A stretch of 27,936 nucleotides of DNA from DASTPP01 sp035762175 (GTDB taxonomy: Bacteria; Myxococcota_A; Polyangia; Polyangiales; Polyangiaceae). Positions 1 to 6,051 of this stretch are shown here, in pieces; the stretch's first letter is position 1, and the number at the start of each line of letters is the position of its first letter. The stretch lies in assembly GCA_035762175.1 (NCBI GenBank), contig DASTPP010000222.1:1-27936 (forward strand), given 5' to 3'. Position numbers and translations under genes: made by a program. A model generated the notes under the pieces. It was not told the origin of the DNA, searched no databases, and worked only from the letters and a program-made list of their open reading frames with translations.

Positions 1-142
1 CGGTGCCGCCGGTGCCGCCGGTGCCGGGCGGCGGGTTGATGGGGCTGTCGTCGTCGTCGTCGCCGCACGCGGTCAAGGTCGAGACGGACCAGAGCCCGGC
101 GAGGGCGAGCGCCAAGAGGGGGAGACGGGGGAAGGTTTTCAT
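1..142 (-). CDS. Putative lipoprotein, N-terminal part (gene runs off the window)
   Basis: The 5' end of a minus-strand gene is visible, giving 47 residues. The start is MKTFPRLPLLALALAG, with two basic residues and a hydrophobic core. A lipobox L-T-A-C follows, with the Cys near residue 28, then an Asp run (CGDDDDD) and a Pro/Gly/Thr-rich low-complexity stretch. This is the usual look of a myxobacterial secreted lipoprotein: signal peptidase II cleavage, lipidation at Cys and a flexible linker before the folded domain, which lies outside the window. The start is supported by GGAG at 151-154, 8 nt before the ATG. An Asp at +2 after the Cys would act as an inner-membrane retention signal in E. 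coli, but here +2 is Gly. The function cannot be called from this fragment. Confidence 0.8.
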   Translation of the reverse strand, partial: MKTFPRLPLLALALAGLWSVSTLTACGDDDDDSPINPPPGTGGTGGT

Positions 143-170
143 GGCGAGTTCTCCGCGGTAAGGCAGGGGC

Positions 171-201
171 GGGCCCGGCGGGGCAGGCGCGCCCCGGGCC
201 C
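171..201. terminator. GC-rich inverted repeat, possible terminator or leader structure
   Basis: A perfect 8-bp stem (GGGCCCGG at 171-178, CCGGGCCC at 194-201) with a 15-nt loop lies upstream of the lipoprotein start and downstream of the next gene's stop. There is no T-tract on either strand, so intrinsic termination is uncertain. Confidence 0.3.
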
Positions 202-235
202 GGTCGGTGGCCCATCGTGGTTCGACTCGGCGTCG

Positions 236-264
236 CGCCGGCGGGCGGCGCGAGCGCCGCCGGC
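236..264 (-). terminator. Strong GC hairpin after the 279-1196 gene
   Basis: GGCGGCGC and GCGCCGCC (244-261) form a nearly continuous inverted repeat with flanking complementary CCGG/GGCGG bases. It lies about 18 nt beyond the stop codon at 279 on the minus strand. The position suits transcription termination, but no U-tract follows. Confidence 0.35.
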
Positions 265-278
265 CGAGGCGCGCCGAT

Positions 279-1196
279 CTAGGCGTCGCGCCAGCGCGCG
301 GCGTAGGTGCCGCCGGCGGAGGCGCGCAGGTTGTTGTAGAGCGCGCGCATGACCGGGTCGGTCGAGCGCCCGGAGCCCTTGGCCTGCACGAGCAGGCGCG
401 TCACGCCGTCGGCGTCGAGCGGGTTCTGGGCGAGGGCCTCGAAGCTGGCGCCCCGGAGCAGCCTCGCCGCGTCGATGCGCAGCTCGAGCCAGCCGCCCTC
501 GGTCGGGACGAAGTCGGCGGGCACGCCCCGCACCTCGCGCAGCGCGCGCAGCGGCTCGTAGTTGTTCGAGCCGGGCTGGCCGCTCGGCTGCCAGGTCTGG
601 TCGAGCGCGAGCTCGCCCCGGAAGGCGACGGCCTGAGCGCCCTTCGACGCGCGGCCTTCGACGCGCAAGGCGGCGACGCCCTCGCCGGGCGCGTCGGGCG
701 GCTGGCCGGGCGCCGGGTAGTAGCAGACCTCGAGCGTGCGCACCTCGTCGCGCGTCACGGTGCCCCAGGCGGGGAAGGTGACGGGCTCGGGCGAGAGCAG
801 GTCGACGGTGACCTGCCCGAGCACCTCGCCGACGATGTTGCCCTCGCCGAGGTGGCTGTCGTGGGCGTGCGCGCTGCGCACGAAGGGCACGCCCCAGCGG
901 CACCCGGCCTGGCGCAGGGGGGCGATGGTGTTCAGGTAGAGGGGGCCGATCGTCAGCTCGGCCCGCGCCAGCGCGACCCGCCAGCCGAGATCGTTGTCGA
1001 ACTCGAAGGGGGCCGACGGGTCGCGCTCGACGCCGCCCGCCCGGGCGTAGAACGAGAAGCGGTCGCTGCCGGTCGAGCCGGCGCAGCCGAAGGGCAGGGC
1101 CGCGCCGCCGGCGGCGAGGGCGGCGAGCACCGCGCGGCGGCCGGCGCGCGCGGGCGCCGCGGGGGCGGGGCGGGTCGGGGGCGGGCGGGGCGGCAC
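279..1196 (-). CDS. Secreted or lipid-anchored protein with a His-rich motif, partner of the TonB receptor
   Basis: A 305-residue protein from a GTG at 1196; a TTG at 1202 is also in frame. The N-terminus has a twin-arginine (GRR, residues 19-21), a hydrophobic stretch (AVLAALAAGGAALPFG) and Cys38, suggesting a Tat or lipoprotein signal. The lipobox (P-F-G-C) is not canonical. The mature part contains FEFDNDLGWRVALARAEL and the metal-ligand-like stretch HAHDSHLGEGN, followed by a beta-rich region (VTVDLLSPEPVTFPAWGTV). The start overlaps or abuts the stop of the TonB receptor (TGA at 1199-1201), so the two are almost certainly translated from one mRNA. The sequence matches no family I can name firmly. 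A periplasmic metal-binding role is inferred from the His cluster and from the receptor and Co/Ni pump next door. Confidence 0.8.
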   Translation of the reverse strand: MPPRPPPTRPAPAAPARAGRRAVLAALAAGGAALPFGCAGSTGSDRFSFYARAGGVERDPSAPFEFDNDLGWRVALARAELTIGPLYLNTIAPLRQAGCRWGVPFVRSAHAHDSHLGEGNIVGEVLGQVTVDLLSPEPVTFPAWGTVTRDEVRTLEVCYYPAPGQPPDAPGEGVAALRVEGRASKGAQAVAFRGELALDQTWQPSGQPGSNNYEPLRALREVRGVPADFVPTEGGWLELRIDAARLLRGASFEALAQNPLDADGVTRLLVQAKGSGRSTDPVMRALYNNLRASAGGTYAARWRDA

Positions 1197-1198
1197 GG

Positions 1199-3757
1199 TC
1201 AAGGGCTCGGGGGGGCGGGCTCGAGGTGGAGGGTGAGCGTCGCGTAGAAGGCGCGCGGCTCGCCGGCGTTGAAGTGTCGGGCCGGGGTGAGCGTGGGGAA
1301 GGGCTGGCTGCGGAAGTCGGAGGCGTAGTTGAACTCGGCGAGGCGGTAGCGCCGATCGAGCAGATTGGTGCAAATGAGACCGAGTTGCAAGAGCTTCCAG
1401 CTTGCGTTTATCGACCCGTCGACCACGGCGAAGACCTGCGACCGCTCGTCGTAGGGCAGGGGGCGGCGCCCGACGTACGAGAAGCCGAGCGCGGCCGAGC
1501 CCCGGGGCCGCGCGCCCGCGAGGGCCCAGGGCAGGTCGTCGAAGACGACGGCGTCGAGCCGGGCGACCAGGTCGGGCGCGTAGGGGATGACGAGCTTCGT
1601 GTCGTCGAAGGTGGCGCGCACCAGCGTCAGGTTGGCCGCCACGTCGAAGAAGCGGCCCGTGGCCCGGGCGTTGCCCGCCCAGCCCGTGCGCGTCGTGCCG
1701 CCCGCCAGGGTGTTGCGGCCCTCGGTCTGGTTGAAGAAGAGGTCGCGGTCGACGCGCGTCTGGAAGAACACCGACCGCGCGCTCAGGTCGAGCGAGCCGC
1801 CCGAGCGGTTGAAGAGCACCCCGCCCTCGGTGGCGCGCACGCGGGCGAAGGGCGTGTCGTAGCCCTGCCCGACGTACTGCGGGTCGAGGCTGCGCGAGCC
1901 GAGGCCGTGGCTGACGCTCAGCAGAAAGCCGTCGAAGGGCCCGACGAGCAGGGTCGCCCGCGGCTGAAAGATGCCGGCGGCCGTCGACGCGGTCTGGTCG
2001 GGGCTGCGGTAGCCATTGCGGTCGAGGGCGTAGCACTCGGTGTCGGGCTCGACCGACGAGAGCGAGGGCTGCGTCTGGACCGCGCAGAGGTTGGTGACGC
2101 GGTAGTGGTAAAGGTCGTGACGCACGCCGCCGCGCAGCGTCACGAAGGGCAGCGGCCGCACGCTCGCGTCGGCGTAGAGGCCGAGGTTGGCGAGGGCCGA
2201 GTCGAGGCGCAGGTCGGTGTCGTACGGGGTGGTCGTGTCGAAGCGGTTGCGCCGCTGCTCGCTCTCGACCTTGTCGAAGCGGGCGAAGTAGCCGAGCTCG
2301 AGCTCTTGGCGGTGGCCGAGGAGCTGCCAGTGGCTGCGCGCGTGGCCCCGGCCGCCGAGCGTCACGATCGACGAGCGCTGGTCGAGCAGGTCGCCGCGCT
2401 GCGGGTGCTCGGCCTGGTCGTCGCGCTGCACGTCGAGCAGAAAGCCGGTGAAGTTGGTGCGCAGCCGGTAGTCGCGCAGCGTGACGAAGGCGTTCTGGGC
2501 GAAGGACGTGCGGCCGGCCCGCCCGTCGGCCGAGAGCGCGACCGAGTGGCGCGACGAGTCGCCGCCCTGCTGAAAGTCGTAGGTGTCGTAGAAGCCCTTG
2601 CGCCCGGCGCGCTCGTCGTCGAGGCGCAAGAGCCCCGCCTGGCTGTAGTGGGTCGCGTACGAGGTGCCGAGCAGGCGGAAGGTGCCGCTCGGCCCGAGCC
2701 GCCCCTCGTAGCTGCCGATGGCGCTCGCGCGCTCGCTGTTGCGGTTCTGGCCGAACCCGTCGGACTTGAACGCCTCGGCGCCCGCGAAGGTGTGGTCGTT
2801 CGTGCCCTCGGGGCCCCAGAGCAAGAGGCCGCGCTTGGTGTTGAACGAGCCGGCCGTCGCCGACGCGATGTAGCCGCGGCGGGCGAGGCCGAGCGCGTAG
2901 CGGGCGCTGCCGGCGACGGCGAAGTTGCCCTGCTGCGGGGCGAAGGGCCCCTCGATGACGCGCAGCGACTCGACGAGCTCGGGCAGCAGGAAGTGCGTGT
3001 CGGCGAGCCCGTTGCCGTGGACGTTGCCGACCTCGTTGATGGGCACCCCGTCGACCGAGAACTCGATGTCCTGGCCCTCGCGCGCGTCGAAGCCCCGCAA
3101 GAAGACCTGGTAGGGGTGCCCGGCGCCGCCCTCGTTGGTCAGGAAGACGCCGGGGGCGAGGCGCAGGAGCTCGGCGGCGTCCCGGCGGGGCACCTGGCGC
3201 AGCTCGCCCGGCACGATCTCGTGGTCGCCGGCGCCGCGGCTCGGCGCCTCGGGCCGCCCGTAGATGGTCACCGTCTCGGCCGCCCGCTCGCCCGCGGCCT
3301 CGCGCCCCTCGCCGCCGCCCGGCGTGGTCGGCTCGACGTGCGGGGCCTCGGGGTGGCCGGCCTCGGGCGGGCCGGCCTCGGGCTTCGGCGCCGTGGGGGC
3401 GAAGGGGAACGAGAGGCGGATGCGGCTCCGCACCGGCTTGCCGCCCCGCGTGGCGGGCCGGAACTCCCAGGCGCGGGCCGCGTCGATGGCGGCCGCGTCG
3501 ATGGCGTGGCCGCCCGAGGCGGCGACCTCGACGTCGGTGACCTTGCCCTCCTCGCTGACCGTGACCGTGAGCACGACCTCGACGGGGCGCTCGAGCCGCA
3601 CGTCGGCGGGCGTGTGCGCCGGCGAGCGGACGATCGGCTCGGGCGGCACGATCTCTTGGGCGAAGGCCGCGCCCGCCGAGAGGGCGATCGCGAGCGCGAG
3701 CCGCGCCCCGGCGCGGGCCGGCGGGCGGGCGGTCTGGGGCGGGCGCGGCGCGGGCAT
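1199..3757 (-). CDS. TonB-dependent receptor with an N-terminal TonB C-terminal-like domain
   Basis: An 852-residue outer-membrane receptor. The start is the ATG at 3757, which gives a clean signal peptide (LALAIALSAGAAFA, cleavage before QE, about residue 33). The frame extends to 3823, but that would read through the promoter/operator. Residues 52-119 resemble the TonB C-terminal fold (VEVVLTVTVSEEGKVTDVEV, then AWEFRPATRGGKPVRSRI). A Pro/Glu/His linker (120-160) follows, then a plug domain (about 175-295: RDAAELLRLAPGVFLTNEGG, SVDGVPINEVGNVHGNG, LRVIEGPFAPQQGNFAVAGS) and a 22-strand-type barrel to the C-terminal ATLTLHLEP. Such receptors import scarce ligands using TonB energy. The substrate is not visible in the sequence. 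The Co/Ni pump upstream and the Fur-family-like operator suggest a metal or metallophore, most likely nickel or cobalt (inference). It is followed without a gap by the lipoprotein-like gene. Confidence 0.92.
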   Translation of the reverse strand: MPAPRPPQTARPPARAGARLALAIALSAGAAFAQEIVPPEPIVRSPAHTPADVRLERPVEVVLTVTVSEEGKVTDVEVAASGGHAIDAAAIDAARAWEFRPATRGGKPVRSRIRLSFPFAPTAPKPEAGPPEAGHPEAPHVEPTTPGGGEGREAAGERAAETVTIYGRPEAPSRGAGDHEIVPGELRQVPRRDAAELLRLAPGVFLTNEGGAGHPYQVFLRGFDAREGQDIEFSVDGVPINEVGNVHGNGLADTHFLLPELVESLRVIEGPFAPQQGNFAVAGSARYALGLARRGYIASATAGSFNTKRGLLLWGPEGTNDHTFAGAEAFKSDGFGQNRNSERASAIGSYEGRLGPSGTFRLLGTSYATHYSQAGLLRLDDERAGRKGFYDTYDFQQGGDSSRHSVALSADGRAGRTSFAQNAFVTLRDYRLRTNFTGFLLDVQRDDQAEHPQRGDLLDQRSSIVTLGGRGHARSHWQLLGHRQELELGYFARFDKVESEQRRNRFDTTTPYDTDLRLDSALANLGLYADASVRPLPFVTLRGGVRHDLYHYRVTNLCAVQTQPSLSSVEPDTECYALDRNGYRSPDQTASTAAGIFQPRATLLVGPFDGFLLSVSHGLGSRSLDPQYVGQGYDTPFARVRATEGGVLFNRSGGSLDLSARSVFFQTRVDRDLFFNQTEGRNTLAGGTTRTGWAGNARATGRFFDVAANLTLVRATFDDTKLVIPYAPDLVARLDAVVFDDLPWALAGARPRGSAALGFSYVGRRPLPYDERSQVFAVVDGSINASWKLLQLGLICTNLLDRRYRLAEFNYASDFRSQPFPTLTPARHFNAGEPRAFYATLTLHLEPAPPSP

Positions 3758-3783
3758 GGGCGGGGCGGGCCGGGGGCCGTGCC

Positions 3784-3812
3784 CTAGTACGCGAGCGTCG
3801 CCCTTGATGCAA
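3784..3812 (-). promoter_or_regulatory. Candidate promoter of the TonB receptor operon
   Basis: On the minus strand TTGCAT (3812-3807) is followed after 17 bp by TACTAG (3789-3784), about 27 nt before the ATG at 3757. Each box matches the sigma-70 consensus at only about 3 of 6 positions. The -35 lies inside the Fur-family-like inverted repeat, as expected for a repressible promoter. Confidence 0.4.
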
Positions 3813-3824
3813 TACGATTGCAAC
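3807..3824. promoter_or_regulatory. Fur-family-like operator (Nur-box-like) upstream of the TonB receptor
   Basis: A perfect 6-3-6 inverted repeat TGCAAT-ACG-ATTGCA spans 3808-3822. Read on the minus strand it is also TTGCAA-N5-TTGCAT, very close to the published Streptomyces Nur box (tTGCaa-N5-ttGCAA). It is an AT-rich island in very GC-rich DNA, between the Co/Ni efflux gene (stop at 3890) and the TonB receptor (start 3757), overlapping the candidate -35. This suggests metal-responsive repression of the uptake genes by a Fur-family regulator (Nur or Zur type). No such regulator gene is in the window. Confidence 0.6.
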
Positions 3825-3889
3825 AGGGAAGCGGCCGCGGGTCGGCGGGGCCGCGGGGCGGGCGCGGCCTCCGCCGCGTCGCGCCGGGT

Positions 3890-5113
3890 CTACGTCCCGG
3901 CCTCCGCCGCGTCGCGCTCGGTCTCGGCCCCGGCGCGCGCGACGGCCGGGCCGCGCCGGTGCACCTCGAGCGTCAGGTGCGCGAGCGGCATCGTGGCCAG
4001 GACCTGCTGGCGGTAGAACTGCGTCTCGCGGGGCGCGCCGGTGAAGAGCGAGACGACGCAGCCCCGGCGGCCGGGGCCGAGGTCCCAGAGGTGGAGGTCG
4101 GCGACGCGCACGTCGTCGATGGCCTCGAGGCGCGCGCGGATGGCGCGCTCGGCCTGGGGCGAGGGGCACATGTCGAGCAGCTGCCGGGCCGCCCCGGCGC
4201 AGAGCCCCCAGGACCACTTGAGGATGACGGCGGCGCCGACGATGCCCATCACCGGGTCGAGCCAGCGCAGGCCGAGGTAGCGCCCCGCCAGGAGCGCGGC
4301 GATGGCGAGCACGCTGGTGAGCGCGTCGGCCAGCACGTGCAGGTAGGCGGCGCGCAGGTTGTGGTCGTGGTGGGCGCCGCCGTGGTGCTCGTCGGGCCCG
4401 GGCGCGCGCGAGTCGCGCGCGCCGCGGCCGCCGTCGTGCGCGTGGCCGTGGTCGTGACGGTGCGCGCGGTCGTGACGGTGCGCGCGATCGTGGCGGTGCG
4501 CATGGCCGTGGTCGAGGGCGTGCGCGTGGCCGTGATCGTGCGCGTGGTCGTGGTCGTGGTCGTGGTCGTGGGCGTGGTCGTGGGCGTGCTCGCGCGCGTG
4601 CGCGTGGCCTTGGTTGCGGGCCTCGGCGCGCGTCGCCTCGGGCTCGTGCCCGTGCTCGTGTTCGTGCTCGAGCAGCCAGGCGCTCACGAGGTTGACGGCG
4701 AGCCCGACGATGGCGACCGGCAGCGCCTCGGAGAAGCGCACCTCGGTCGGGCGCAGGAGGCGCTCGACGGACTCGACGAGCATCCACAGGGCGACGACGG
4801 CGAGCGAGAGGGCGCTCGTGTAGCCGGCGAGGGCGTAGACCTTGCCGGTGCCGAAGGTGAAGGCGCTGTGGCCCGAGCGGGTGCGGGCGAACCAGTAGGC
4901 GAGCGCCGCCATGCCGAGCGCGCCGGCGTGCGTCGCCATGTGCCAGCCGTCGGCGGTGAGGGCGAGCGAGCCGGTCAGCTCGCCCACCACCAGCTCGAGC
5001 ACCATCATGAGCGCCGTCAGCCCGACGACGGCGCGCGTGCGCGTCTCGCTCCGCTCGGCGTGCCGGGCGGGGCCGTGATCGAGGCCGAGGTCGGGGGTGG
5101 CTTCGTTGGCCAT
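3890..5113 (-). CDS. dmeF: Co2+/Ni2+ efflux transporter of the CDF family, DmeF type
   Basis: A 407-residue cation diffusion facilitator in the inner membrane that exports divalent metals in exchange for protons. The DmeF subgroup is indicated by ADGWHMATHAGALGMAALAY (TM2), HSAFTFGTGKVYALAGYTSA (TM3) and DPVMGIVGAAVILKWSWGL (TM6). Likely metal-site residues are D55, H58 and H62 in TM2 and H259/D263 (HVLADAL) in TM5. Between TM4 and TM5, residues about 150-251 form an unusually long His/Asp/Ala-rich loop (HDHDHDHDH, three HRH/DRAHRH units) that probably binds metal in the cytoplasm. The C-terminal cytoplasmic domain (about 315-385, with VADLHLWDLGPG) is typical of CDF dimers. The gene sits directly upstream of the TonB receptor on the same strand, but a 132-bp gap with its own promoter/operator separates them, so uptake and efflux may be controlled separately. 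Start: ATG with no clear Shine-Dalgarno. Confidence 0.93.
   Translation of the reverse strand: MANEATPDLGLDHGPARHAERSETRTRAVVGLTALMMVLELVVGELTGSLALTADGWHMATHAGALGMAALAYWFARTRSGHSAFTFGTGKVYALAGYTSALSLAVVALWMLVESVERLLRPTEVRFSEALPVAIVGLAVNLVSAWLLEHEHEHGHEPEATRAEARNQGHAHAREHAHDHAHDHDHDHDHAHDHGHAHALDHGHAHRHDRAHRHDRAHRHDHGHAHDGGRGARDSRAPGPDEHHGGAHHDHNLRAAYLHVLADALTSVLAIAALLAGRYLGLRWLDPVMGIVGAAVILKWSWGLCAGAARQLLDMCPSPQAERAIRARLEAIDDVRVADLHLWDLGPGRRGCVVSLFTGAPRETQFYRQQVLATMPLAHLTLEVHRRGPAVARAGAETERDAAEAGT
4361..4666 (-). repeat. His/Asp-codon repeat region inside dmeF
   Basis: Degenerate short repeats (plus-strand gtggtc and gtgggc units, and three copies of an approximately 18-bp unit ggtcgtgacggtgcgcgc between 4450 and 4500) encode the metal-binding His-rich loop. 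Such a tract can expand or contract by slippage without leaving frame when units are multiples of 3. Confidence 0.8.
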
Positions 5114-5217
5114 GCGTGGCGGAGGGGGGCGGCGGGGCGCCCGAGGGGTAGGGTAACCCGAAAGGGCCGCCGCCGCTCGGGTTCGGGCTCGGGGCGGGCG
5201 GCCGGGGGCCGGGGGCC

Positions 5218-5246
5218 TTGCCGCGGCGGGCCCGCGCGGCGAGGCT
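5218..5246 (+). promoter_or_regulatory. Candidate leaderless promoter of the PhzF-family gene
   Basis: TTGCCG (5218-5223), a 17-bp spacer and GAGGCT (5241-5246) end 7 nt before the ATG at 5254. With normal -10 to +1 spacing, transcription would start at or next to the ATG. No Shine-Dalgarno is present. Confidence 0.4.
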
Positions 5247-5253
5247 CGGGGCC

Positions 5254-6051
5254 ATGCCGGCCGTGCCCTTTTATCAAGTCGACGCCTTCAGCGAGCGGCC
5301 CTTCGGGGGCAACCCCGCGGCCGTTTGCGTGCTCGAGGCCTTCCCCGACGACCGGACGATGGCCGCCGTCGCCGCCGAGAACAACCTGTCGGAGACCGCC
5401 TTCGTCGTCCGGCAGGGCGGCGATTACGCGCTCCGGTGGTTCACGCCCGCGGTCGAAGTCGACCTCTGCGGCCACGCCACGCTCGCCTCGGGCCTGGTCG
5501 TGATGAGCGAGCTCGAGCCGGGCCGGCAGCGGGTGCGCTTCCACACGCGCAGCGGCCCCCTCGAGGTGGCGAGGCGGGGCGAGGGCCTCGCGCTCGACCT
5601 GCCGGCCCGCGCCCCCGAGCCCGCCGCCGCGCCGGCCGGCCTCGAGGCGGCCCTCGGCGCCGAGCCCGCCGCGACGCTGCGGGCGCGCGACGTCGTGGCC
5701 GTGTTCGAGCGCGCCGACGAGGTGCGCGCCCTGCGGCCCGACCTGCGCGCGCTCGCCGCGCTCGAGGGCGTCTTCGCGGTCTGCGTGACGGCGCCCGGCA
5801 CGGGGCCCGACGCCGACGTCGACTTCGTGTCGCGCTTCTTCGCGCCGGCCAAGGGCGTGCCCGAAGACCCCGTGACGGGCTCGGCGCACTGCTCGCTCGT
5901 GCCCTACTGGGCGTCGCGCGCGGGCCGCACCGAGCTCAAGGCCCGGCAGGTGAGCGCGCGCGGCGGCGAGCTCGCGGCGACGCTGCGGGGCGACCGCGTC
6001 GAGCTCGCGGGGCGCGCGGTGATCGTCATTCGCGGCACGATGTCGTGGTGA
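5254..6051 (+). CDS. PhzF-family isomerase (phenazine-biosynthesis-like protein)
   Basis: A 265-residue protein with the diaminopimelate-epimerase-like two-lobe fold of the PhzF family. Diagnostic segments are FYQVDAFSERPFGGNPAAVC near the N-terminus, AENNLSETAFV (Glu47 in the position of the PhzF catalytic Glu45), FTPAVEVDLCGHATLAS, and in the second lobe SRFFAPAKGVPEDPVTGSAH. Length and motif order are normal. The ATG at 5254 is preferred over the in-frame TTG at 5218 because family members begin with this (M)xxPFYQVDAF segment and the TTG fits a -35 box better. No other phenazine gene is present, so the substrate is unknown; most family members of this kind (YHI9/YddE-like) are uncharacterised. 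Its last 148 bp are overlapped antisense by the convergent HD-GYP/LuxR frame. Confidence 0.93.
   Translation: MPAVPFYQVDAFSERPFGGNPAAVCVLEAFPDDRTMAAVAAENNLSETAFVVRQGGDYALRWFTPAVEVDLCGHATLASGLVVMSELEPGRQRVRFHTRSGPLEVARRGEGLALDLPARAPEPAAAPAGLEAALGAEPAATLRARDVVAVFERADEVRALRPDLRALAALEGVFAVCVTAPGTGPDADVDFVSRFFAPAKGVPEDPVTGSAHCSLVPYWASRAGRTELKARQVSARGGELAATLRGDRVELAGRAVIVIRGTMSW

Noticed and set aside
1226..3787. An 853-codon plus-strand frame antisense to the TonB receptor
   Set aside because: Composition is Val/Ala/Gly/Glu/Arg-rich with no recognisable motif. The minus-strand frame has signal peptide, plug and barrel signatures.
3758..3823. A longer start for the TonB receptor at the ATG at 3823
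   Set aside because: It would translate the inverted repeat and promoter region and put more than 20 polar residues before the signal peptide. The ATG at 3757 gives a normal signal sequence.
4440..4600. Short direct repeats resembling a CRISPR-like or iteron array
   Set aside because: The repeats are in frame, vary in length, have no spacers and encode the His-rich loop of DmeF.
5151..5159. Near-palindrome GGGTAACCC upstream of dmeF as an operator
   Set aside because: Only 4 bp per arm, and no similar site beside the other metal genes.
279..5255. A 1658-codon open frame on the minus strand spanning three genes
   Set aside because: Only its last part (from 1196 to 279) has protein-like sequence. 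The rest is Arg/Pro/Ala-rich text in the shadow of the receptor and DmeF genes, an effect of very high GC.
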